8,309 bases of DNA from assembly GCA_022848835.1 (NCBI GenBank), contig JAJISG010000105.1, positions 1-8,309 of the forward strand, in the 5' to 3' direction. Source of the stretch: Thermoplasmatota archaeon. Lineage in GTDB: Archaea; Thermoplasmatota; Thermoplasmata; RBG-16-68-12; JAJISG01. Of this stretch, positions 1 to 5,509 are shown one piece after another. Positions within the stretch are counted from its first letter, which is position 1, and each line of letters starts with the position of its first letter. A model generated the notes under the pieces. That model was given only the letters and a program-made list of their open reading frames with translations. It searched no databases and had not been told where the DNA came from. Position numbers and translations under genes: made by a program.

Positions 1-1322
1 GACCCAGGTCTCTTAGGGACGTGGCCAGCAATCCTTCGGCCATTGGCCAGCTCGAGTCCTGGGCGACATCTTGGGAGAAGGGGAGGCCCAAGAAGAGGGC
101 CGTCATCATGGTCGGTGATCCCGGCATCGGAAAGACCAGCGCAGCCCATGCTCTCGCCCGGGATTTCGGATGGGGTGTCATCGAGATGAACGCCTCCGAT
201 ACCAGAAACGCGACGGCTGTGAAGGAGATTGCCACTCGGGGAGCACTGTACGAGACCTTCACAGATAACGGGGACTTCATCAGACATCAAGAGGGTGGAC
301 TGAAGCTCATCATCCTCGATGAGGCGGACAACCTCTTCGGCCGGGAGGACTATGGTGGCATCGGGGCAATCGTCGACACGATAAAGAAGACTAGGCAGCC
401 CATCGCCCTCGTGGTGAATGACTACTACGAACTCACGAGGCGTTCGTCGGCCATTAAGAGGCTATGTCAGACCATCAGGTTTCGCAGACCTAGGATACAG
501 GCTGTCACCAAGATCCTGCGGAACATTGCGAGGTCTGAGGGATTACGGGTGGATGAGTCGGTGATACAACATCTCTCTGAGAGGTCCGGGGGAGACATCA
601 GGTCGGCGATCAACGACCTCCAGGCCCTTGCAGTCGGAAGGGAGGCGGTTTCTGAGAAGGACCTTCTTTCCCTGGGCTATAGGGACAAGCGGAGTGAGGT
701 CTTCGAGGTCTTAGGGGAGATATTCAGGTCCGGGAGCCTTGAAAGTGCGAGGAGAAGTGTGAGGGATGTTGACGAGGACCCAGAGAGGCTTATCCTCTGG
801 ATAGACGAGAACCTGCCCTACGAGTATCGGGATCCGGAGGACCTGGAGCGAGGGATGAGGAGACTTGCGAGGGCTGACGAGTTTCTGGGTATGGTGAGAC
901 GGAAACGGCAGTATAGTCTCTGGAAGTATGCCAGCGATCTCATGGCCGGAGGCTTGGCCGTCGCGAGGAGGGGGAGTTACGCGGGGGCGCAGTACCGATT
1001 CCCCCTCTGGCTTTCGAAGATGTCAAGGACCAGGTATATGAGATCCACCGTCGATTCTGTCCTGCAGAAGCTTGGGCAGTCGTGTCACCTTTCGAAAAGG
1101 GCCACCAGAGAGTACCTCCTCCCGTCTTTCAAGTTCCTCTTCAGACATAGCGAGGAGTTCAGGATAAGTCAGACTCTGAGGCTTGAACTCGAGGCGAGAG
1201 AGATAGCCTTGATCCTGGGAGAGAAACAGGACAGTAACGCCGTGAAGAGGGTTCTTCAGGGATCGGAGAGTATGAGAATTGGGAAGCCAACGGTGGTGCC
1301 TTTCTCAAGGTTTGAAGCCTAA
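1..1322 (+). CDS. rfcL: Replication factor C large subunit (clamp loader), 5'-truncated by window edge
   Basis: This is the AAA+ ATPase of the archaeal clamp loader, which with RFC small subunits opens and loads the PCNA ring at primer-template junctions. The frame is open from base 3 (PRSLRDVASNP...), matching the usual family start 'YRPxSLxxVxGNP', and bases 1-2 (ga) fit the end of an Arg codon. The true start therefore lies a few codons upstream, and the GTG at 21 is internal. Numbering from that GTG: Walker A GDPGIGKT is at 32-39, the RFC-box segment NASDTRN at 57-63, Walker B DEAD at 100-103, sensor 1 N133, and sensor 2 in GGDIR near 190. A helical C-terminal collar domain follows. The C-terminus (GKPTVVPFSRFEA) has no clear QxxLxxFF-type PCNA-interacting peptide, which family members usually carry. 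The stop TAA overlaps the 3' end of the convergent small gene by 18 nt. The assignment is firm. Confidence 0.95.
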   Translation, partial: PRSLRDVASNPSAIGQLESWATSWEKGRPKKRAVIMVGDPGIGKTSAAHALARDFGWGVIEMNASDTRNATAVKEIATRGALYETFTDNGDFIRHQEGGLKLIILDEADNLFGREDYGGIGAIVDTIKKTRQPIALVVNDYYELTRRSSAIKRLCQTIRFRRPRIQAVTKILRNIARSEGLRVDESVIQHLSERSGGDIRSAINDLQALAVGREAVSEKDLLSLGYRDKRSEVFEVLGEIFRSGSLESARRSVRDVDEDPERLILWIDENLPYEYRDPEDLERGMRRLARADEFLGMVRRKRQYSLWKYASDLMAGGLAVARRGSYAGAQYRFPLWLSKMSRTRYMRSTVDSVLQKLGQSCHLSKRATREYLLPSFKFLFRHSEEFRISQTLRLELEAREIALILGEKQDSNAVKRVLQGSESMRIGKPTVVPFSRFEA

Positions 1323-1460
1323 CTCCTCTCCTTTGACCTCTTCGTAAAGGTCCATAAGCTCGTTCAGGAACTGGTCGTAGGTTTTTCGGAATTTCTGCCA
1401 GTAGAGCCTGTCCCGAGTCTTTGCTGTTATCTGGATGCTAGTCAGATTCTTCACTTTCAT
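1305..1460 (-). CDS. Small ribbon-helix-helix-like (antitoxin-type) protein, 51 aa
   Basis: A 51-codon ORF with an ATG at 1460-1458, a strong Shine-Dalgarno GGGAGG at 1473-1468 (7-nt spacer) and a TGA at 1307-1305. The protein begins MKVKNLTSIQITAKTRDRL and continues with TYDQFLNELMDLYEE. The pattern 'TSIQhTxxTRDRL...TYDxhhNxLhxLY' is the one seen in short archaeal RHH/VapB-like antitoxin proteins: a beta strand for DNA contact, then two helices. This family assignment is from pattern memory, not a search. It lies tail-to-tail with rfcL, overlapping it by 18 nt. No toxin gene (PIN domain or RelE type) is visible next to it, so it could be a solitary regulator or an orphan antitoxin. A GTG at codon 3 is an alternative start. 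The good ribosome site and coherent family pattern make it very likely real. Confidence 0.8.
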   Translation of the reverse strand: MKVKNLTSIQITAKTRDRLYWQKFRKTYDQFLNELMDLYEEVKGEELGFKP

Positions 1461-1500
1461 TTCGGAGCCTCCCTTCATCTCTGGTGGACGGTATTCTGTA

Positions 1501-1512
1501 GTAATACATAAC
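1501..1512 (-). promoter_or_regulatory. Possible TATA element for the small RHH-like gene
   Basis: On the minus strand this stretch reads GTTATGTATTAC and lies about 45 nt upstream of the ATG at 1460. A transcription start about 25 nt downstream would give a short leader that contains the GGGAGG ribosome site. A second TATA-like stretch (TTATATA, plus-strand 1583-1589) lies further away. This is inferred from position and composition only. Confidence 0.35.
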
Positions 1513-1645
1513 TCTATTGCTCCAATATGGACAAATACAAAGCCTAGTTCCTATTCTAAAAAGGATATTATATCTATAATGGTTATATAGGTTTGAGTTG
1601 GTTACAATAAGCTCCATAATTCTATGGTTCGTACAAAGCTTTTTT

Positions 1646-1658
1646 GATACTCGGTAGT
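1646..1658 (+). repeat. Left copy of 13-bp dyad site flanking the recombinase operon
   Basis: GATACTCGGTAGT on the plus strand. Its inner 10 bases, ATACTCGGTA (1647-1656), recur exactly on the opposite strand at 3380-3371, so the two copies are inverted and enclose the recombinase pair. Over 13 bases, 11 match. The site is itself partly symmetric (TAC-TCG-GTA). It is a candidate recombinase binding or crossover site; a 10-bp match in flanks of this size could still be chance. Confidence 0.4.
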
Positions 1659-1671
1659 CCGAACATCAAAC

Positions 1672-1691
1672 GGGGAGGGAAAATCCACCCC
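1672..1691 (-). terminator. Hairpin just after the recombinase companion stop
   Basis: On the minus strand, three bases after the TGA, the sequence GGGGTGG-ATTTTC-CCTCCCC can form a stem of six G-C pairs with one T-T mismatch and a small loop. Only a weak T-containing stretch (GTTTGATGTT) follows. It may mark the 3' end of the recombinase transcript or act as a protein site. Archaeal termination usually relies on T-runs, so the call is tentative. Confidence 0.3.
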
Positions 1692-1693
1692 AT

Positions 1694-2404
1694 TCATCCT
1701 GTATCCAACGATATCGCAGAGACCTTTTGATCAGGTCTCCGACAACGCTCGGCAAGCATCGCTTGGGTCTTCTCGAAGAGCGATGGTTCAAGAAGGGCGG
1801 GATGCGATGATTTTCTCAGGACTCCGTTGCGTCTTTGATATCCCGCGTATAGAGGATTGCGGAGGAGATAGCGCACCGTGGACCGATGCCAGGTCTTATC
1901 CTTTCTCGTGGGTACCCTACTCCGGTTCAGCCATTGGGCGATATCTTCCAGGGTTTCTCCCTCGAGATACTTATCGAAGACGCTGAGGACCACAGAGGAC
2001 TCGGAAGGGGAAGGGATCAGGCTTCCTTCCTGGATTCTGTAACCATAGGGTGGTTGACGTGTCGGAGGTTGCAGGGAAGACATGTCGGAGGCAGCGAACA
2101 GCCCCAACCTCACCGACTCTTGAGAAAGTAGCGTTTCAGCTTCCTTAAGAGTTATCCCCATTTCTGTACACCATCGAACGAGGGCATCGGAGGCCGCATT
2201 CACACCGTAGTGCTGGAGTAGCTCTTTCTTGGAGGCGAACTTGAGAAACAGTTTCTGTAAGAGGAGCGGTTCTCGTGGCGCGGCCGCTCTACAGCTGTGA
2301 CATAGGTGGATCTTCCCCAATTCCGCGTTACGTCCGGATTTATTCGATTCCGCTACGATAAGGTCCCCGACGCCATCTTCGGACCAGCAGCGTTCACACT
2401 TCAC
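1694..2404 (-). CDS. Recombinase-domain companion protein with zinc-finger-like N-terminus, no catalytic domain
   Basis: A 236-aa protein read from GTG 2404-2402. Residues 3-38 carry paired cysteines (C3-x2-C6 and C35-x2-C38, the second as CHSC), which suggests a zinc-binding finger or ribbon. Residues about 118-220 form a recombinase domain (Pfam 'Recombinase' type): PYGYR at 119-123, SVVLSVF at 137-143, DIAQWLNR at 154-161, VRYLLRNPLYAGY at 177-189. This is clearly homologous to residues 156-226 of the upstream recombinase. There is no resolvase-type catalytic domain or active-site serine. The start is supported by GGGGAGG at 2417-2411, six bases upstream, and by an in-frame TAG immediately before the GTG. 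It overlaps the upstream gene by 11 nt in a different frame, so translational coupling is likely. It could instead be the detached C-terminal half of a frameshifted recombinase, but the ribosome site argues for a separate protein. DNA-binding role inferred. Confidence 0.75.
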   Translation of the reverse strand: MKCERCWSEDGVGDLIVAESNKSGRNAELGKIHLCHSCRAAAPREPLLLQKLFLKFASKKELLQHYGVNAASDALVRWCTEMGITLKEAETLLSQESVRLGLFAASDMSSLQPPTRQPPYGYRIQEGSLIPSPSESSVVLSVFDKYLEGETLEDIAQWLNRSRVPTRKDKTWHRSTVRYLLRNPLYAGYQRRNGVLRKSSHPALLEPSLFEKTQAMLAERCRRPDQKVSAISLDTG

Positions 2405-3281
2405 CTACAGCCTCCCCATCAACTCTGCTAGACACAGGATCTGCGGCTCTCAGCTCCTCGATTTTCGCCAACAACTGTTCAATCCGCTTTTTCCCGGTAT
2501 CCTCGCGCACCCTCTCATGGAACTTAAGGAGCACCTCATGAAACTCATCATCAGCTATTATTGGCCTGTGGTTCCCTCGACGTAATGTCCCATCCCAGTA
2601 AGAGTATCCAGCATATACGGGATTCAGCAGCAGATAGCGAATCGACCAGATTGACCACTTTCGCCCTCTGTTACCATTGCTACCTCTGCTGTGGAGATCT
2701 TTGGCGATCCAACTCATTGGCTTTCCCCTCAGGTGATCGCCAAAAACCTCACGCACCACAGAAGCTTCCTCAGGATCGACTCTCAAGCCACCATTTTCGT
2801 ATCGATAACCGAAAGGAGCGTTGAATCCCAATAATCCCGAACCGGACTTCGCCTTCTGACGCATTCCCATGTATACCCTCTCAGCGATCTGTTCGCTCTC
2901 GAGCTGGGCTATCCTTTGTATGATGTCCATGACGAAACGTCCCATGGCGGTCCCAGTATCCAGGGATTCCTGCATACTGGTGAACTCCTTCTCCCAGGTT
3001 CGGAGACGGTCCATCATCCCCATGAAATTACGACTGTTGCGGTGTATCCTGTCCATTTTCATGACTAGGATAGTGTCCCACAGGTCACGCTCCTCCAGCA
3101 TCTTGGCATAAGCTGGCCTTTTCTCATCTCGTCCAGAATACCCCTTATCGATGTACTCTTCTACTATACTCCATCCCCTGGCAGCACAATAGGATCTGAG
3201 ACTGTCCATTTGAGCATCAAGGGAGAAACCCTCTCTTGCTTGATCTTCAGTAGATACGCGAGCGTAGAGCGCTGCCTTCAT
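2394..3281 (-). CDS. Large serine recombinase, catalytic plus recombinase domains, lacking its own zinc ribbon
   Basis: A 295-aa site-specific DNA recombinase of the resolvase/invertase superfamily. The N-terminal catalytic domain (1-145) has ARVSTEDQ with nucleophile S10 and R8, the DR-x2-R segment at 77-81, and the long E helix (about 114-145) containing QLESEQIAERV. A recombinase DNA-binding domain follows (PFGYR 156-160, RYLLLNPVYAGY 215-226), then a charged, probably coiled-coil tail (252-280). It ends where most large serine recombinases continue into a zinc ribbon; that ribbon seems to be supplied by the overlapping downstream gene. The ATG at 3281 gives the usual family N-terminus and has only a weak G-rich ribosome site. 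The catalytic residues look intact, so activity is plausible. It has AT-rich flanks and no recognisable prophage or cargo genes, so it is either a minimal mobile unit or a local DNA-rearrangement operon. Confidence 0.9.
   Translation of the reverse strand: MKAALYARVSTEDQAREGFSLDAQMDSLRSYCAARGWSIVEEYIDKGYSGRDEKRPAYAKMLEERDLWDTILVMKMDRIHRNSRNFMGMMDRLRTWEKEFTSMQESLDTGTAMGRFVMDIIQRIAQLESEQIAERVYMGMRQKAKSGSGLLGFNAPFGYRYENGGLRVDPEEASVVREVFGDHLRGKPMSWIAKDLHSRGSNGNRGRKWSIWSIRYLLLNPVYAGYSYWDGTLRRGNHRPIIADDEFHEVLLKFHERVREDTGKKRIEQLLAKIEELRAADPVSSRVDGEAVGEV
2411..2417 (-). promoter_or_regulatory. Shine-Dalgarno site deciding the start of the companion gene
   Basis: GGGGAGG on the minus strand lies within the last codons of the upstream recombinase, six bases before GTG 2404. 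It overlaps coding sequence, yet has ideal composition and spacing. It is the main evidence that the two recombinase ORFs are a coupled pair and not one broken gene. Confidence 0.7.
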
Positions 3282-3310
3282 CCCATCCCACGCCGGTATC
3301 AGGTAGTGCG

Positions 3311-3319
3311 CTTTAAAAG
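3311..3319 (-). promoter_or_regulatory. Possible TATA box of the recombinase operon
   Basis: CTTTTAAAG on the minus strand, centred about 34 nt before the ATG at 3281. Typical archaeal spacing would give a transcript with a very short leader. That fits the weak ribosome site of the first gene, in contrast to the strong one in front of the second. Inferred from position and composition. Confidence 0.4.
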
Positions 3320-3368
3320 CCTTCGCACCAGCAAATGCTGTAAAGGAAACTATGAGAATACTAACGCT

Positions 3369-3381
3369 AATACCGAGTATT
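3369..3381 (-). repeat. Right copy of 13-bp dyad site flanking the recombinase operon
   Basis: On the minus strand it reads AATACTCGGTATT, a palindrome with 5-bp arms (AATAC/GTATT) around TCG. Ten central bases match the left copy at 1647-1656 exactly, in inverted orientation. It lies about 90 nt upstream of the recombinase start, where an autoregulatory or crossover site would be expected. A nearby AATACT (3357-3362) adds a further inverted half-repeat. Confidence 0.4.
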
Positions 3382-3541
3382 ATGACAATAATATACCATT
3401 CTGCAAATATCCCGGAATCAACCGCATCCGGCCGATGCCCTCAGGTACCCGATGCTTCAGGACTATTCGATGAGTTCTGATATGTTGTAGGCAACACTGC
3501 ATTCCGAGAGTGATGAGAAGTCGTGGGATGTGTCCTTATTC

Positions 3542-4360
3542 TTAGGACGATGTCCATTCGAGAAGTTGCTGCATCTCCTCCACACCTTCAACTGAGTAGT
3601 CCGCCAGCTGGAGTAACCGCGCGGGAGAATCAGGGTGTCGTACGGCGATTCTGTAGCCCCGCAAACTGCCACCTTTGACCAACTCCGCAACTGATCGGAA
3701 GGCATCTAGATCGGTCGTGTCATCCCCTGCATAGAGAATCCGTCTGATGCCTCTCTCCTTCACCAAGAGCTCCAAGGCCTTCCCCTTGTCAAGCGGATAC
3801 TCAGGGCGAAGCTGGACCAGCAGTTTCCCCTCAGTCATTCTTACTCCCGCCAGATCAATCTCATCCAACTCGCGGAGTATACATTCCCGGGCCTTCACTG
3901 GATTGGCGGCTCGCCTGTAGTGAATGGCATGGCTGAGCTCCTTCAACTCAAGAAGGATACCCTCACAGTCGATGGAAGACCTGAGCGTCTCCCCAAGAGA
4001 CCTCATCCTTGCGGCGACCCCCTCCGGCAGCAGTATCCTTCTCTTTCCGCCCTCGATAATCTCCAGGCCATGATTTCCCACATATATGATGGACGGAATG
4101 TTTACAATTCTCAACAAAGTCGAGGCGGCGCGCCCGGAGATGATCACGACAATCTTGTGCTTTGCCGAAAGAGCCTCGAGATATCTCCGCGTGAGGGAGG
4201 GCATCTCCACCGCATCCGGTGCATCCACTATCTGGCAGAGGGTCCCGTCGAGGTCTAGGAAGATTCCTGTCTCATCTCTCTCGTCCTTGAGAGGTTGGAG
4301 ATGCTCCAGGTTGTCTAGGGCATTGGGAGGGATGCGGACCTTCACAAGCCCCCCACCCAC
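3542..4360 (-). CDS. otsB: Trehalose-6-phosphate phosphatase (HAD superfamily)
   Basis: Cytoplasmic Mg-dependent phosphatase that would turn trehalose-6-phosphate into trehalose. The 272-aa protein has HAD motif I DLDGTL at 36-41 (nucleophile D36, acid D38), motif II SGR at 75-77, the family segment GNHGLE at 95-100, lysines in EGKLLVQLRP (K179) and PLDKGKAL (K192), and motif IV GDDTTDLDAF at 212-221. Size and order fit the OtsB/T6PP family, which includes a structurally characterised Thermoplasma acidophilum relative. It starts 24 nt after the galT stop, so the two are probably co-transcribed. The GTG at 4360 is chosen because an AGGGG precedes it; the GTG at 4345, five codons later, is equally possible. 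Other HAD sugar phosphatases (for example for glucosyl- or mannosyl-glycerate phosphates) share this fold, so the substrate is inferred from family and neighbourhood. Confidence 0.88.
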   Translation of the reverse strand: MGGGLVKVRIPPNALDNLEHLQPLKDERDETGIFLDLDGTLCQIVDAPDAVEMPSLTRRYLEALSAKHKIVVIISGRAASTLLRIVNIPSIIYVGNHGLEIIEGGKRRILLPEGVAARMRSLGETLRSSIDCEGILLELKELSHAIHYRRAANPVKARECILRELDEIDLAGVRMTEGKLLVQLRPEYPLDKGKALELLVKERGIRRILYAGDDTTDLDAFRSVAELVKGGSLRGYRIAVRHPDSPARLLQLADYSVEGVEEMQQLLEWTSS

Positions 4361-4384
4361 GACCCCTGAATAACATTTGCGGAC

Positions 4385-5332
4385 CTAATCTGGCGCTACG
4401 CGCCTGAGCTCATCAGCTCGCTCTTCGGGGTGTGAATCATTCAGGAACACTCCAGCTCCAAGCTCGCATCCCGCTAGATACTTCAACTCGGTGCGACTTC
4501 TTCTCATGGGATATATCTCAATGTGGAAGTGATAGTAGGAGTATTTTCCGCCATCCACCGGTCTCTGATGAAGAACCATCACGTATGGCATCTCGTCATC
4601 CACCAAGTTGTCGTATTTCTGCAGCACCCGCCTGAGTAGTGAGGCCAAGGCCAGACTCTCGTCCTCCTTCATCTCGTCCAGAGCAGAAAGATGTCTCTCC
4701 GGCACGATTTGGACCTCATACGGCCATCGCGCCCAGAAAGGGACATAGGCCAGTAGGCTGCCCTCCGTGGCTATGACGCGACCACCTTCCGCCAACTCCA
4801 ATTCCACCATTTCGCATAAGAGGCAGGTGCCGCCGGAGTGAGAGTGGACCAGCAACGATTCCAACTCCATCCGCATTAAAGGCGGAGTGAATGGGAAGGC
4901 GTACAGTTGACCGTGAGGGTGAGAGAGAGTGACACCGACGTCCTTCCCGCGGTTTTCGAAGATGAGGACGTACTTCACATGAGGCCGCCTCTCCAGGTCC
5001 AGAAATCTCTCCCTCCAGAGTCTGATTATGTCCTGCACTGATTCCAGGGGGAGATATGCGAGGGCCGTGTCGTGAGATGAGGTGTACACAAGAACCTCGC
5101 AACTTCCATCGGAGGGTTCGACCTGCTGTGAACTCGAGCCTCCGATGTATGGTCTGGGTGGGGGATGAGTCAAGGCTGGGTAGCGGTTGGGCACTGCTAC
5201 CGCTCCCACTCCTTCCGGGACTCCCTCGGTGCCAGCGCAGAAGGGGCAATCCTGAAGGACAGGCCTATCCTGTCTGTGGACAGCAGTAATGATCCACTCT
5301 CTTAGCAGTGGGTTCCATCTGAGTTCGGACAT
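4385..5332 (-). CDS. galT: Galactose-1-phosphate uridylyltransferase
   Basis: Transfers UMP between UDP-glucose and galactose-1-phosphate (Leloir pathway) through a uridylyl-histidine intermediate. Read from ATG 5332 the protein is 315 aa, near family size, and begins MSELRWNPLLREWIITAVHR as expected. The catalytic motif HPHGQ is at 138-142 (nucleophile H140). The zinc ligands of the E. coli enzyme correspond to C29, C32, H87 and H138, and the second metal site to H255, H268 and H270 (YHFHIE). A second CxxC occurs at 170-173. The ORF stays open 99 codons further upstream, but that part does not look like GalT and runs antisense into treT, so it is rejected. No ribosome site precedes 5332, and a TATA-like TCTTTTACGG lies about 26 nt upstream, so a leaderless transcript is likely. 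It may adjust UDP-hexose and glucose-1-phosphate pools for the adjacent trehalose genes. Confidence 0.93.
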   Translation of the reverse strand: MSELRWNPLLREWIITAVHRQDRPVLQDCPFCAGTEGVPEGVGAVAVPNRYPALTHPPPRPYIGGSSSQQVEPSDGSCEVLVYTSSHDTALAYLPLESVQDIIRLWRERFLDLERRPHVKYVLIFENRGKDVGVTLSHPHGQLYAFPFTPPLMRMELESLLVHSHSGGTCLLCEMVELELAEGGRVIATEGSLLAYVPFWARWPYEVQIVPERHLSALDEMKEDESLALASLLRRVLQKYDNLVDDEMPYVMVLHQRPVDGGKYSYYHFHIEIYPMRRSRTELKYLAGCELGAGVFLNDSHPEERADELRRVAPD

Positions 5333-5509
5333 CAGTGGAGGAACGCCATCCTTCCGTAAAAGATTCCTGGGAGGAGGTAGGCCGAAGTCCGCAAGGGAGG
5401 GTCCTGCACCAAAGACCCAGCCAAGCCCTGCACTGGTATACAACAAGCTAATAAGGGAAACAATAATTCGATGTCCTCGTCTCTCAGACGCCACTTCGGA
5501 GGCATGACG
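5333..5509. promoter_or_regulatory. Divergent promoter region between galT-otsB and treT
   Basis: These 177 bases hold both promoters. On the minus strand TCTTTTACGG (5363-5354) sits at TATA distance from a leaderless galT. On the plus strand GCTAATAAG (5448-5456) sits about 55-60 nt before treT and would give a leader of about 30 nt. The ribosome site of treT, GGAGG, is at 5498-5502, seven bases before ATG 5510. Between the promoters are a GGGTC/GACCC inverted repeat (5399-5403, 5414-5418) and a GTATAC palindrome (5437-5442), possible but weak operator candidates. The shared region would allow joint control of both sides. Confidence 0.45.

Larger units (their letters stand above)
1461..1693. 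other. AT-rich intergenic flank of the recombinase operon
   Basis: These 233 bases separate the small RHH-like gene from the recombinase companion gene. The middle part (about 1495-1650) is clearly richer in A and T than the surrounding coding DNA. It holds TATA-like stretches, a T-run at 1640-1645, one copy of a dyad-like site (1646-1658) and a hairpin next to the recombinase stop. I see no tRNA, no CRISPR-type repeat and no convincing further ORF. Confidence 0.6.
3282..3440 (-). other. In-frame open stretch encoding a membrane-helix-like segment, no start codon
   Basis: Upstream of the recombinase ATG, in the same frame, 53 codons are free of stops back to a TGA at 3443-3441. They would read ...FAEWYIIVIILGISVS, then ILIVSFTAFAGAKAFKAH, then YLIPAWDG, which is a convincing hydrophobic helix followed by a basic patch. 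No ATG, GTG or TTG occurs in this frame, so it is probably not translated as it stands. It may be a remnant of a small membrane-protein gene into which the recombinase unit settled, or a chance effect of T-rich DNA. Fusion to the recombinase is unlikely, because the recombinase already has a normal N-terminus. Confidence 0.3.

Noticed and set aside
21..23. GTG as the start of rfcL
   Set aside because: The frame is open to the window edge, and the upstream codons (PRSLRD) match the conserved RFC N-terminus, so the gene is partial at its 5' end.
1461..1693. tRNA attachment site or CRISPR array in the AT-rich flank
   Set aside because: No tRNA-like cloverleaf sequence and no regularly spaced repeats can be seen.
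1694..3281. Simple frameshifted pseudogene of one recombinase
   Set aside because: Considered seriously. The second ORF has an ideal ribosome site, a GTG directly after an in-frame stop and intact domains, so a coupled gene pair is preferred, though a single-base error cannot be excluded from the sequence alone.
1783..3473. Several plus-strand ORFs opposite the recombinase pair
   Set aside because: Their translations show no domain pattern, and they are shadows of clearly conserved minus-strand proteins.
5399..5418. GGGTC...GACCC inverted repeat as a defined operator
   Set aside because: Only five paired bases, which is too weak to call on its own; it is mentioned within the divergent promoter entry.
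5471..5509. ATG 5471 or 5504 as the treT start
   Set aside because: 5471 has no ribosome site and adds residues not expected in TreT. 5504 is one base from the GGAGG, so ATG 5510 with a seven-base spacer is better.
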